NCBI GenBank assembly: GCA_035566435.1
Contig: DATMRF010000100.1
Location: forward strand, 25,754-89,753
Origin: DATMRF01 sp035566435
Lineage (GTDB): Bacteria; Verrucomicrobiota; Verrucomicrobiia; Limisphaerales; UBA8199
DNA length: 64,000 nt
Direction of reading: 5' to 3'
A program made the translations under genes and the position numbers. Below, in pieces: positions 42,045 to 51,620 of the stretch. The notes beneath the pieces are model-generated. The model was given only the letters and a program-made list of their open reading frames with translations, did no database searches and was not told the DNA's origin. The first letter of the stretch is position 1. Each line of letters begins with the position of its first letter.

Positions 42045-45007
42045 ACGTGCAACGCGGCTTCAGGGTTCTCCGGCGGCTGGGCCTCGAGGCGTTCCAAATC
42101 GGCGAGCAGACTCTCCCGGTCGGTTTTCGAAGTAATGGATTGGACCTGGGCCGCGAGGCTCTGTCGTTGGGGTTCCGTAAGAGTGGTGCCGGTATGGATG
42201 AGAATTGGGATGTTTTGGGTCGCAGGATGGGCTCGCAGCTGCTGGACGAGGTCCGCGCCGCTGTACTCGGGAAGGGTCAAATCGAGGATGATGACGTCGG
42301 GTTGAAAGCCTGTCGCTAACTCGAGGCCACGCTGGCCGGTGGGCGCCGGCAGCACCTGGAAGCCCTTATAGAGGAGTGTCTTGGTGAGCAGTTCGAGGAC
42401 GGCCTGTTCATCCTCGATGATCAGCACGCACTTGACTTCTTTGCCACCCGTTTTCTTCTTGTGGCGAATCGCATCCACCAGGCGCGGTCGCGCCGGCCGC
42501 GACCCGGTCTGGTCGGTGGAAAGCAGGCTGAACTCAGGTTCCACCAGGTTGTTTACCGAGAGCAGGGCGACCGGAATCGCGGCGGCAATGGGCGGTCGCA
42601 CCGTCCCGCCGTCTTCGGCCGAGGAGGTCTGGGCTGACGCATCATCCACCACGACGGCATATGGCCGTTCGCGCTTCACCGACGCGAGCAAGGCTTCGGT
42701 GCCCGCCACCACTTCTACGCGGTAGCCCGCTTGGGCGAGTGCCGAGCACGCTATCCCCTCTCGTTGAGTGTCGGTGGTGCAGACGAGGACCAGTGGCCGG
42801 ATGAGTTCCGCGCCCAGCGCCGGTTGGTCGGCCGCGGCCGGCACAGCAGGCCGGTGCATTGGGAGTAGAAACGTGAAGGTGCTGCCTTTCCCCTCGACTC
42901 CTTCGCTCTCCACCCAAATCCGGCCCCCATGCATTTCGATTAGCCGTCGGGTGAGGGCCAGTCCCAATCCAGTGCCTTGCTGCTGGCGGCCGTAGGAGGA
43001 GTCCACCTGCTCGAATTCGGCGAAAATGCGCTCCTGGTCCTCGGGCCGGATGCCAATCCCGGTGTCGCTTACGGAGATTGCCAGGCTTTCCTCGAAGCCC
43101 GCCTCGGGCTTGAGGGCGGTGTTCTGGCCCGCCAGCTGGTTGACTTTCACCGTGACCCAGCCGCCGTCATGCGTGAACTTGATCGCGTTGCTGAGCAGGT
43201 TGTACATGACCTGTTTGAACTTCGCCTCATCCGCGAAAAGCGAAGGCAGCCCCGCGGGCACCTGGAAATCCAGGGTGATACCTTTCTTATGGGCGAGGGT
43301 CTTTACGATGGCCTGAACATTTTGCAGGGCGGTGGCAACGTTGAGGAATCCACAAGCCAGCTCCAGTCGCCCGGCCTCGACCTTCGACAGGTCGAGGATG
43401 TCGTTGATGAGCTGCAGCAGATGGCGGCCGCTGCCCAGGACATGGTTGGTATATTTGAGCTGGCGCTCGTTCAAAGCGCCGAAGGTTTGATCCGCCATTA
43501 TCTCCGAAAACCCGATGATTGCGTTGAGCGGAGTGCGGAGCTCATGGCTCATGTTCGCGAGGAACTGGCTCTTGGCGCGGTTAGCCGCTTCCGCGGCGTC
43601 CTTGGCGAGTTGCAGGGCTTCTTCGGATTCCTTACGGTGCGTGACGTCCTGAATGACCGCCTGGAATTCGAGTGTGCCGCCGGATTCAACGAACAGGCGG
43701 CGGACAGTGTATTGGTGCCACAGGCTTCGTCCTTCGCCGCCCTCGACGCGGTGATCGAAGGAAATCACCGGTTCGTCCTTGGGCAGCGAGTTAAACACGC
43801 ACAGAGGGACCGCAAGGTCCTCCTGCGGGAAGGTTTCCAGGAAATTGGTCCCCAGCAGGTCGCGCTCGCTCTTGCCGTTGAACCGGCAGTAGGCTCCGTT
43901 GACGAATGTCAGAGCCCCGTCAGGCGTGAAGCGACAAATGGGGTCGGTCTGGTCTTCGATGACCGCGCGCAGGCGCTTCTCACTTGTGGCCAGCTCGCGT
44001 TCGGCCTGGCGTCGCTCCGCCGCAGCGGCTGCCAGCAGCATGTTGGTCACCGCCAGCATCCCGATATAACTGCCAATCAGCATCAGGCTTTCGCCTTCCT
44101 TCCCGGAGAAAAACGGACCCCGCCCTTGTAACAGCGAATAAATCGCCAGGCTCGTCACCAGCAGCGTGCCGGTTGTGGCGCCCCGCTGGCCGAGGCGCAG
44201 CGAGCCCCAGACCATGAATGGGTACGGCAGATAAGCGAGCGGGTAGTTTTGGATGCCATACACGAACCAGGAATCAAAGGATATCAGGGTGCCGAGCGTG
44301 AGCCCTATCGTGCAGATGACCGCCTCGACGATCAGCTTGGGGCGCCAGCGAAGCGAAGAAGGCGTCGCCCACGCGATGATGAAGGGAGCGACGACCAGCC
44401 CCGCGAGCGCATTGGGCACCCACCACTCCAGCACCTTAGTGAACAGGTTGTCCCAGGATGCCGCTCCGGCGTAAACCAAGCTAACGACGTTGAACGTTGC
44501 GTTCACCGTTGTTCCCAGGAAACACGCCAACCCGATGTAGCCGGTGACGTCCCGCGTGCGCTCCATCGCGTTATCAAAGTCGACCAGCTTGCGTAAAAGG
44601 AAAGCGCAGACAATCGCGCCGACAGTGTTCCCGACAGCCGTGCCGAGCGTGAAGAAGCCAAACGGCACACCATCCATCAGCGAAAACAAAACCGCACCCA
44701 GAGCGACCCCTGGCCAGAACCGATATCCGAACAGGATAATCGCCGCCAGCGCGATGCCCGAGGGAGGCCACACCAGCGCCAGGCTGCCCGACATGAACGA
44801 CGCCTGTTTCCCCAGAAGCCCCCCGAGGAAATAGACAGCGATTAGGATAACCACCCGGGTTGCGGTGGTTAGTTGCGATTTGGACTTAGTTCTCAAGGTC
44901 TTCGTGCCTTCGCGCACCGTGCCGAGTGTGTCCTCTGAGCAATTCCACCCGGTCCGTGCTGTGGGCGACAAAGGCCCACGGCATGAACAACGCAAACGCC
45001 GTGCCAT
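42041..45007 (-). CDS. MASE1 hybrid sensor histidine kinase
   Basis: About 988 residues. The N-terminal third is a MASE1-type membrane sensor with about eight hydrophobic segments (WPPSGIALAAIILFGYRFWPGVALGAVLF). A PAS domain follows (CRFTPDGALTFVNGAYCRFNGKSERDLLG), then HisKA with MSHELRTPLNAIIGFSE (His488 with this start) and HATPase_c (NLLSNAIKF, DTGIGI, GTGLGLAL). Next comes a degenerate receiver-like segment, then a true C-terminal receiver (LIIEDE, IILDLTLPE). The exact start is uncertain: ATG 45007 is used here, but GTG 44917 would remove an Arg-rich leader. It heads the operon with the response regulator and cyclase. Confidence 0.92.
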   Translation of the reverse strand: MARRLRCSCRGPLSPTARTGWNCSEDTLGTVREGTKTLRTKSKSQLTTATRVVILIAVYFLGGLLGKQASFMSGSLALVWPPSGIALAAIILFGYRFWPGVALGAVLFSLMDGVPFGFFTLGTAVGNTVGAIVCAFLLRKLVDFDNAMERTRDVTGYIGLACFLGTTVNATFNVVSLVYAGAASWDNLFTKVLEWWVPNALAGLVVAPFIIAWATPSSLRWRPKLIVEAVICTIGLTLGTLISFDSWFVYGIQNYPLAYLPYPFMVWGSLRLGQRGATTGTLLVTSLAIYSLLQGRGPFFSGKEGESLMLIGSYIGMLAVTNMLLAAAAAERRQAERELATSEKRLRAVIEDQTDPICRFTPDGALTFVNGAYCRFNGKSERDLLGTNFLETFPQEDLAVPLCVFNSLPKDEPVISFDHRVEGGEGRSLWHQYTVRRLFVESGGTLEFQAVIQDVTHRKESEEALQLAKDAAEAANRAKSQFLANMSHELRTPLNAIIGFSEIMADQTFGALNERQLKYTNHVLGSGRHLLQLINDILDLSKVEAGRLELACGFLNVATALQNVQAIVKTLAHKKGITLDFQVPAGLPSLFADEAKFKQVMYNLLSNAIKFTHDGGWVTVKVNQLAGQNTALKPEAGFEESLAISVSDTGIGIRPEDQERIFAEFEQVDSSYGRQQQGTGLGLALTRRLIEMHGGRIWVESEGVEGKGSTFTFLLPMHRPAVPAAADQPALGAELIRPLVLVCTTDTQREGIACSALAQAGYRVEVVAGTEALLASVKRERPYAVVVDDASAQTSSAEDGGTVRPPIAAAIPVALLSVNNLVEPEFSLLSTDQTGSRPARPRLVDAIRHKKKTGGKEVKCVLIIEDEQAVLELLTKTLLYKGFQVLPAPTGQRGLELATGFQPDVIILDLTLPEYSGADLVQQLRAHPATQNIPILIHTGTTLTEPQRQSLAAQVQSITSKTDRESLLADLERLEAQPPENPEAALHV

Positions 45008-45227
45008 GTCACGCAACCACGGTTCCCATAGACCCTAAGAGCTCAAATGATTGCAGCTGGGGCGCGAAAGGCGCACAGCGGCACGTTTTCCATCCGCCCC
45101 TCCTTGCGCCGTGCTCAAATATGTGAGCTGTCAAGAATCTGGACACGAAAGAAGGGTTGAAACCGACGACCTTCTGCGTTCCCGCTTGCGCCGGCCCCCG
45201 TCGTGTGCTTGATTGCACCTGAATCAA

Positions 45228-45575
45228 GTGCAACTGGAACGAGACCACGTTGGGTTTGGCGGTCGGGCAAAATCGGCGTTGACTGGTTTCCTGGCGGTGC
45301 TGCTCCTTCTCGCCGTGGTCTTTTCGGTTAGCCCTGCGCTTCACCAAACTCTCCATGCCGGTAATAACGCCAACAGCCATTTCTGCCTGGCGTGTTCACT
45401 GGCCCATGGACAGGTGAGCGCGACCGAGGTTGCTCTGGTTTCAGGTGTCGTGGTTCCAGGTTTGCTTCTCGGCGGCCTTCTCCCTGACGTCTCACCGGTC
45501 CTCGCAGTCGATTATCGACTTTCCCCCAGCCGGGCTCCGCCGGCGCTCGCCTCCATTCTGTCGGTCGTGGCTTAA
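45228..45575 (+). CDS. small membrane protein, DUF2946-like
   Basis: 115 residues from a GTG start; an in-frame TTG at 45213 is the alternative. A hydrophobic segment (about 19-36, ALTGFLAVLLLLAVVFSVSP) is followed by HQTLH, HFCLACSLAHGQ (His and Cys residues suited to metal binding) and a second hydrophobic segment. It ends in SRAPPA, a form seen in DUF2946-like proteins found beside heavy-metal efflux genes. It precedes the metal RND operon on the same strand. The role is unknown; metal sensing or periplasmic binding is a guess. Confidence 0.55.
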   Translation: MQLERDHVGFGGRAKSALTGFLAVLLLLAVVFSVSPALHQTLHAGNNANSHFCLACSLAHGQVSATEVALVSGVVVPGLLLGGLLPDVSPVLAVDYRLSPSRAPPALASILSVVA

Positions 45576-45694
45576 GGCGAGTCGCAAGACTCCACGGCTC
45601 GGCGCTTGGCCATCGGCCGTCATCCTGGTTTCCAACGTATTTGGGGTCCCAATGCTTGTTGCGGGCAGCTCGATTGCCCGCGTAGAACCGCAAA

Positions 45695-46903
45695 ATGAAC
45701 GCCAGAAGAGTCTCGACGTTATCGTGTCGCCGGGTGCGCTGCGCATTTATCAATCCGATTTCCGCACGCGGTTTCCCTTATCTAGGCGCGTGTGCGCTCA
45801 GCGCGGTCCTGCTGGGCGAAGTCTCATGCGCTTATGCCGCCGAAGCGGCTCCAGGGCGCGCCGCCGCAGCCGCTAACATCGTCTTAACCGCAGCGCAGCT
45901 ACAAAAGGTCCATACCGAAACAATCAAGCCGTCCAATTTCCGCCGCACGATTGAAACCACCGGCACGGTGGGCTTCGACAATGACCAGGCGACCACCGTC
46001 CTGGCTCCGGTCTCGGGTCCAGTCTCGCGGCTCGTGGTCTCGCTGGGCGCGAAGGTCAGCGTTGGGGATGTGCTGGCGACGGTGGCCTCGCCGGATTATG
46101 CCACCGCGCTCAGCGCTTACCGCAAGGCGTTGGCGACCGCGAAAAACGCGCGTCGCATTGCCGACCTGGCTGAGCAGCTTTCACACAACAACCTTTCCAG
46201 GAAGGAGGTCGAGCAGGCGCAGACTGACGCGGCCAACGCCGAAGCCGACCGCGACGCCGCGTTGGAGCAACTCCATTCCCTCGGCGTTGATGAGCCGACG
46301 ATCCAAGCCATCCAGCAGAACCGGCCGGTGCCCGACCAAGCGGGCGTCATTCGCTCGCCGCTCGCCGGAACCGTCGTGGAAAAGCTGATCACGCCAGGCC
46401 AGCTCCTGCAGGCGAGCACGACGCCCTGTTTCACCGTCGCGGACCTCTCACGGGTATGGGTCATGGCGAACATTTTTGAGTCCGATCTTGCTTCCGTCGA
46501 GGAAGGCGATCCGGCGGAGGTCCTTACCAGCGCTTCGCCGACCAACCTGCCCGGCACGGTCGATTACATCTCGGCTATTGTCGATCCCAGCACACGCGCC
46601 ATCGGGGTGCGGGTGGTCGCGAACAATCCGAAGGACATCCTGAAGAAGCAGATGTATGTGCGCGTCTTGATCCATTCGCGCCGCGAGCAAACGGGGTTGC
46701 TGGCGCCGGTGTCGGCGGTGTTGCGCGACGACCAGGACCTCCCGTTTGTGTATCTTGCCAATGGCGACGCCAGTTTCTCGCGGCGGCGCATTACGTTGGG
46801 CAGCCGCGTGGGCGACCAATATGAAACCAACGCCGGTCTTTCATCAGGCGACCATGTGGTCGTCGAGGGTGGGCTGTTTCTTCAATTCCTACAAACCCAG
46901 TGA
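45695..46903 (+). CDS. heavy-metal RND efflux periplasmic adaptor (CzcB/CusB-like)
   Basis: 402 residues. An N-terminal hydrophobic stretch ending CAYAAEA is a likely signal peptide. The adaptor core shows the first lipoyl half (APVSGPVSRLVVSLGAKVSVGDVLATV), an alpha hairpin at about 145-200, the second lipoyl half (GVIRSPLAGTVVEKLITPGQLLQA) and beta-barrel segments (VWVMANIFESDLASVEEGD). It should link the inner-membrane RND pump to the outer-membrane channel. The stop overlaps the pump GTG start (GTGA). No CzcB zinc-binding N-terminal extension is visible. Confidence 0.9.
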   Translation: MNARRVSTLSCRRVRCAFINPISARGFPYLGACALSAVLLGEVSCAYAAEAAPGRAAAAANIVLTAAQLQKVHTETIKPSNFRRTIETTGTVGFDNDQATTVLAPVSGPVSRLVVSLGAKVSVGDVLATVASPDYATALSAYRKALATAKNARRIADLAEQLSHNNLSRKEVEQAQTDAANAEADRDAALEQLHSLGVDEPTIQAIQQNRPVPDQAGVIRSPLAGTVVEKLITPGQLLQASTTPCFTVADLSRVWVMANIFESDLASVEEGDPAEVLTSASPTNLPGTVDYISAIVDPSTRAIGVRVVANNPKDILKKQMYVRVLIHSRREQTGLLAPVSAVLRDDQDLPFVYLANGDASFSRRRITLGSRVGDQYETNAGLSSGDHVVVEGGLFLQFLQTQ

Positions 46904-49900
46904 ACGCGTCCGGACTCCCATTGCCCGAGGGCCCGCGGCGTTCCGCCTCGGTGATCAATGGCATTGTGGCATCATCGCTACGGCAGCGGTTCCTGGTGCT
47001 CTTAGCGATGTTTTTGCTGGTCGTCAGTGGCACCTGGTCGCTCAACCGGCTGCCGGTCGAGGCCTACCCGGACCTTTCGCCGGCGATGGTCGAGATCATC
47101 ACGCAATGGCCCGGCCACGCCGCCGAGGAAGTCGAGCGGTTGATCACCGTGCCGATCGAAGTCGAGATGAACGGCATCCCGAGGATGACGATCCTCCGCT
47201 CGATCTCGCTTTACGGGCTGTCGGACGTGCGGCTCACTTTTCGCGACCGCACCGACAACTATTTCGCACGCCAACGCGTTTTCGAGCGGATCGCGGACCT
47301 GAGCCTGCCGACCGGCGTCACGCCCTCGGTGGCGCCGCTGTTCTCACCGTCGGGCTTGATCTATCGCTATGTGCTGCAAAGTCCTGATCGCTCACCGCTC
47401 GAACTGAAGACTATCGAGGATTGGATCGTCGAGCGGCAATACAAGTCAGTCCAGGGCGTGGCCGATGATTCCGGACTTGGCGGCGAGACGATGCAGTATC
47501 AGGTGCTGCTCGATCCGGTCAAGATTGCGGGCGCCGGACTTTCGGTTCCGCTGATCGTGACCGCACTCGGGGCCAACAACGGCAACGCGGGCGGCGGCTT
47601 CTATTCGCAAGGTGGACAGTTTTACTACGTCCGTGGTTTGGGCCGTTTGCGCACGCCGGAAGACATCGGCAACGTGGTTCTGGCGGTCCACAACGGCATC
47701 CCGATTTTGGTAAAGGACGTTGGCCGCGTGGTGATTGGCCACGCGCCGCGGCTGGGCCAGTTTGGTTACCAGGACCAGGACGACGCGGTAGAAGGGGTCA
47801 TCCTGATGCGGACGGGGGAGAAAACCCAGGAGGTCCTGAAGCGCGTGGAGGCAAAAACCCAGGACCTCAACCGGAACGTCCTGCCGAAGGACGTCAAGAT
47901 CCACACCTTCTACGACCGAAGCGATTTGATTTCCCTGACGACGGAAGCAGTCGAGCGAAATCTCCTGCGTGGGATGGTGCTGGTCATAATCGTCCTGGTG
48001 TTCTTTCTTTACGATGTTCGCGCCGGCCTGATTGTCGCCACGACCATCCCACTGGCGCTGTTGTTCGCCTTCATCTGCCTGGACGTGCGCGATGTCTCGG
48101 CCAACCTGCTATCGATCGGCGCGGTGGACTTTGGCATTCTGGTGGACGGTGCCGTGGTGATGGTCGAAAACATCTTCCGCCAGATCGCCACGCGCGAAGG
48201 CCAGCCGTTCAAGGTCATGGAGGTCATCGCGGACGCCGCCGCCGAAGTGGACCGCCCGATCTTCTACGCTGTTGCGGTCATCGTTGCGGGGTTCCTCCCG
48301 ATCTACGTTCTTTCGGGGCCGTCAGGCAAACTGTTTACGCCGATGGCCGACACGATGATCTTCGCGCTGGTCGGCTCGTTGGTGATCACGCTGACGCTCC
48401 TGCCGGTGTTGTGTTCGTGGGCCTTTCGCAAAGGCGTGCGCGAGCGGCGCAACCCCGGCTTGGAGGCTGTCAAGTCGGCCTATACCAAGGGTCTCGATCT
48501 TTGCCTCGCGCATCCCTGGGCAACCACCCTCGGGTCAGTGATTGTGCTCGGCGCCTCGTTGCTGCTCGTTCCCGCGATTGGCGCCGAGTTCATGCCGCAC
48601 CTGGACGAAGGCGCGCTGTGGATTCGTGCCACCATGCCCTATACGATCTCATTCGAGGAATCGCGCAAGATAGCGCCGCAGGTTCGCGAGATTCTGCGCT
48701 CTTTCCCTGAAGTCACCGTGGTCGCGTCCGAGCATGGCCGGCCGGATGACGGCACGGACCCGACCGGGTTCTTCAACGTGGAATTTTTCGTGGGTCTCAA
48801 GCCGTACCGCGAATGGAAAGGGGGGTATCGTACGAAGGCCAAATTAATCGAGGCCGTTAACGAGAAACTCCAGGCGTTTCCCGGCATCATTTTCAACTAT
48901 ACGCAACCGGCCGAAGACGCGGTCGATGAAGCCGAGACGGGGCTCAAAAGCGCGTTGGCAGTCAAGGTCTTTGGAACGGACCTCGAGACGCTGGAAACGA
49001 AGGGCAAGGCCATCAAGCGCGTGCTGGAAAGTGTACGCGGGATCAGGGAGATCACCCTGGTCCAGGAACTCGGCCAGCCGAGCCTGACGGTGAACATCGA
49101 TCGCGCCAGAATCGCCCGTTATGGCCTGAACGTCTCGGACATCAACGGCTTGATCGAGGCAGCGGTAGGCGGGACGGCAGCGACGCAGGTGGTGCAGGGC
49201 GAGAAGCAATTCGACCTCGTGGTGCGCCTGGAACAACAGTTTCGCGATACCCCGGAGGAAATCGGGAACATCCTCGTTGCTACCGCCGATGGTTCGCAAA
49301 TCCCGTTGAAGGAATTGGCCGACATTCGCGTGCAGAACGGCGCCTCCTTCATCTACCGCGAGGACAATTCGCGCTACATCGGAGTGCAATTCTCGGTGAC
49401 CGGACGTGACCTCGCCAGCGCCGTAGACGACGCCCGGCGACAAGTCCATGCTCAAGTCACGCTGCCGGAGGGCTACCGGCTCGATTGGGGCGGCGAGTAC
49501 AAGGATTACACCGCATCACGGCGGGAGCTCAACGTGGTGCTGCCTTTGACGTTATTTGTGATTTTCCTGTTGCTGTTCGCGCTCTACCGCAACTTCAAGT
49601 TTCCGTTCATCACCGTCCTGGGGGTGTTGCTGTCTGCGCCCGTGGGCGGCATCATTGCGCTGTGGTTGACGCACACGCCGTTCTCCGTTTCCTCCGGGAT
49701 TGGCTTTCTGGCCCTGTTCGGCGTCTCGGTCCAGACGGCGGTAGTCTATATCTCCTACGTCAACGAACTGCGCCGGGGCGGCATGGAATTTCGTCGGGCC
49801 ATCCGCGACGGCGCCATCCTGCGGCTCCGCCCCATCATGATGACGGCACTAGTGGCCGCCCTCGGACTTCTCCCGGCGGCGATCGCCACGGGGGTCGGCA

Positions 49901-50028
49901 CCGATTCACAGCGGCCGTTCGCGCTGGTGATTGTCAGCGGGCTGTTTACGCGACTGCTCATCAGCGTGTTTCTCATGCCGGTGCTCTACTTCATCGTCGC
50001 GCGACCGGTGGATCGTCTGGAGGTATGA
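46900..50028 (+). CDS. heavy-metal efflux RND permease (CzcA/CusA family, HME type)
   Basis: 1042 residues, the standard HME-RND length, using a GTG start coupled to the adaptor stop. The TM4 signature DFGILVDGAVVMVEN contains Asp410, Asp416 and Glu423, matching the essential Asp402/Asp408/Glu415 triad of CzcA, so a divalent cation (Zn/Co/Ni) is more likely than Cu/Ag. Other marks are WPGHAAEEVERLITVPIEVEMNGIP in the porter domain and FGVSVQTAVVYISYVNELR in the second TM block. It works with the adaptor and the channel encoded next to it. Confidence 0.92.
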   Translation: MNASGLPLPEGPRRSASVINGIVASSLRQRFLVLLAMFLLVVSGTWSLNRLPVEAYPDLSPAMVEIITQWPGHAAEEVERLITVPIEVEMNGIPRMTILRSISLYGLSDVRLTFRDRTDNYFARQRVFERIADLSLPTGVTPSVAPLFSPSGLIYRYVLQSPDRSPLELKTIEDWIVERQYKSVQGVADDSGLGGETMQYQVLLDPVKIAGAGLSVPLIVTALGANNGNAGGGFYSQGGQFYYVRGLGRLRTPEDIGNVVLAVHNGIPILVKDVGRVVIGHAPRLGQFGYQDQDDAVEGVILMRTGEKTQEVLKRVEAKTQDLNRNVLPKDVKIHTFYDRSDLISLTTEAVERNLLRGMVLVIIVLVFFLYDVRAGLIVATTIPLALLFAFICLDVRDVSANLLSIGAVDFGILVDGAVVMVENIFRQIATREGQPFKVMEVIADAAAEVDRPIFYAVAVIVAGFLPIYVLSGPSGKLFTPMADTMIFALVGSLVITLTLLPVLCSWAFRKGVRERRNPGLEAVKSAYTKGLDLCLAHPWATTLGSVIVLGASLLLVPAIGAEFMPHLDEGALWIRATMPYTISFEESRKIAPQVREILRSFPEVTVVASEHGRPDDGTDPTGFFNVEFFVGLKPYREWKGGYRTKAKLIEAVNEKLQAFPGIIFNYTQPAEDAVDEAETGLKSALAVKVFGTDLETLETKGKAIKRVLESVRGIREITLVQELGQPSLTVNIDRARIARYGLNVSDINGLIEAAVGGTAATQVVQGEKQFDLVVRLEQQFRDTPEEIGNILVATADGSQIPLKELADIRVQNGASFIYREDNSRYIGVQFSVTGRDLASAVDDARRQVHAQVTLPEGYRLDWGGEYKDYTASRRELNVVLPLTLFVIFLLLFALYRNFKFPFITVLGVLLSAPVGGIIALWLTHTPFSVSSGIGFLALFGVSVQTAVVYISYVNELRRGGMEFRRAIRDGAILRLRPIMMTALVAALGLLPAAIATGVGTDSQRPFALVIVSGLFTRLLISVFLMPVLYFIVARPVDRLEV

Positions 50029-50072
50029 CCACGGGCTTATGGCCAATGACATTTTAACGAAGCGGAAGAGCT

Positions 50073-51539
50073 ATGCGCAATAGAGATTACATCACCACGG
50101 CTTTAGCCGTGCTCCTGGGCGGCTGCGCCGTCGGTCCCAATTTTAAAAAGCCGGCGGCTCCTGAGGTAAGCGGCTATACGCCGGTTCCACTCTCGACTAC
50201 CACCGGCACGACCAACGTGGCGGGTGGCGAACCGCAACACTTCGTGAGCGGGGGCGAAATTGCGGCAGAGTGGTGGACCTTGTTCCACTCCAAGCCGCTC
50301 AATGACCTGATTGAGCTTTCGCTTAGCAACAATCCTACCATCAAAGCGGCGCAAGCTGCCCTGACGGTGGCGAAAGAAAATGTGCTGGTTCAGAAGGGCA
50401 CCTATTTTCCCAGTATCTCAGGAGCCTTCTCTGCTGCCCGCCAAAAGACGTCAGAAGAGATTTCTCCGACACCCAACGCCGGGCAGTTGTATTTCAGCCT
50501 GTATACACCTCAGGTCAGCGCGTCCTACGTGCCCGACGTCTTTGGTCTCAACCGCCGGACGGTGGAGTCCTTGAAGGCGGAGGAGGGGCAAGCGCGCTTC
50601 GCCCTCGCCGCGACACATATCACACTCAGTGCGAACGTGGCCGCCGCAGCCATCCAGGAAGCTGCGTTACGCAGCCAGATCGAGGCCACCTATCAACTTG
50701 TGGCCATCAACTCGAACATGCTTCAAACGCTGCAGACGCAGTTTGACAAGGGTTACATCGGCCGGCTCGACGTCGCCGCGCAAGAGTCACAACTTGCGCA
50801 AGTCGCCGCCACGTTGCCGCCGCTGCTCAAGCAAATGGCCCAGGAAGGCGATCTTTTGGCGGCGCTCTCCGGCAGTTTTCCCAGCCAGCGCCAGGCCGAG
50901 CATTTTGACCTTGCCAGCCTGCAACTACCGCAGGAATTGCCCGTGAGCCTTCCCTCGCAGCTGGTGGCCCAGCGTCCCGACGTGCGCCAGGCCGAGGAGA
51001 GCCTTCACGCCGCCAGTGCCCAGGTTGGCATCGCCGTCGCCAACCGCCTGCCAACCATCACGCTCACGGCTGACGCGGGCACCATGGCGTTGGAGGCCGC
51101 CAAAATCTTTTCCAGTGGCAACGGGTTCTGGACTTTAGCAGGAGGAGTGACCCAACCGATTTTCCAGGGAGGAGCTTTGTTGCACAAGGAACGTGCCGCG
51201 AGAGCAGCCTATATCCAGGCCGCCGAACAATACCGGGCCACGGTCCTCACCGCCTTTCAAAATGTCGCCGACACGTTGCATGCGCTCCAACAGGATGCCA
51301 ACGGTTTGAAGGCCGCGGCAGCCGCACGAGATGCCGCCGGAGTCACGTTGGATTTGACTCGAAAACAGTTTGAATCGGGCTACTCCAGTTATTTATCGCT
51401 TCTAAGCGCGGAACAGACCTATCAGCAAGCGTTGCTAACCCTCGTTCAGGCCCAGGCCAATCGCTACGCGGACACCGCGGCGCTCTTTCAAGCGCTGGGC
51501 GGTGGTTGGTGGAATCGCGCGGACCTCAGCAAGAACTAA
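50073..51539 (+). CDS. outer-membrane efflux lipoprotein (NodT family)
   Basis: 488 residues. The signal ends in the lipobox LLGGC (Cys18), followed by AVGPNFKKPAAPEVSGY. Two OMF repeats are evident: EWWTLFHSKPLNDLIELSLSNNPTIKAAQAAL, then LVAQRPDVRQAEESLHAASAQVGIAVANRLP and LTRKQFESGYSSYLSLLSAEQTYQQA. It supplies the outer-membrane tunnel for the metal RND pump, 44 nt downstream of it. The sequence is only distantly related to the OMF at 9413-10867, so the two efflux systems are not a recent duplication. Confidence 0.92.
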   Translation: MRNRDYITTALAVLLGGCAVGPNFKKPAAPEVSGYTPVPLSTTTGTTNVAGGEPQHFVSGGEIAAEWWTLFHSKPLNDLIELSLSNNPTIKAAQAALTVAKENVLVQKGTYFPSISGAFSAARQKTSEEISPTPNAGQLYFSLYTPQVSASYVPDVFGLNRRTVESLKAEEGQARFALAATHITLSANVAAAAIQEAALRSQIEATYQLVAINSNMLQTLQTQFDKGYIGRLDVAAQESQLAQVAATLPPLLKQMAQEGDLLAALSGSFPSQRQAEHFDLASLQLPQELPVSLPSQLVAQRPDVRQAEESLHAASAQVGIAVANRLPTITLTADAGTMALEAAKIFSSGNGFWTLAGGVTQPIFQGGALLHKERAARAAYIQAAEQYRATVLTAFQNVADTLHALQQDANGLKAAAAARDAAGVTLDLTRKQFESGYSSYLSLLSAEQTYQQALLTLVQAQANRYADTAALFQALGGGWWNRADLSKN

Positions 51540-51620
51540 CTTTCGTCCGGGCGGGGCCGCCCTACTGCCAATTCGGGTGATGGTAGAGTTGCGCCTTGCG
51601 CAGGTCGCACCCGCTTTCTT

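Noticed and set aside
42977..44131. 384-codon + frame opposite the hybrid kinase
   Set aside because: Shadow of the HATPase, HisKA and PAS coding region, which has intact motifs on the minus strand.
51540..51575. GGGCG-GGGC-CGCCC hairpin after the metal efflux operon as a terminator
   Set aside because: Only five pairs and no T-tract on either strand; too weak to call although the convergent position would suit one.
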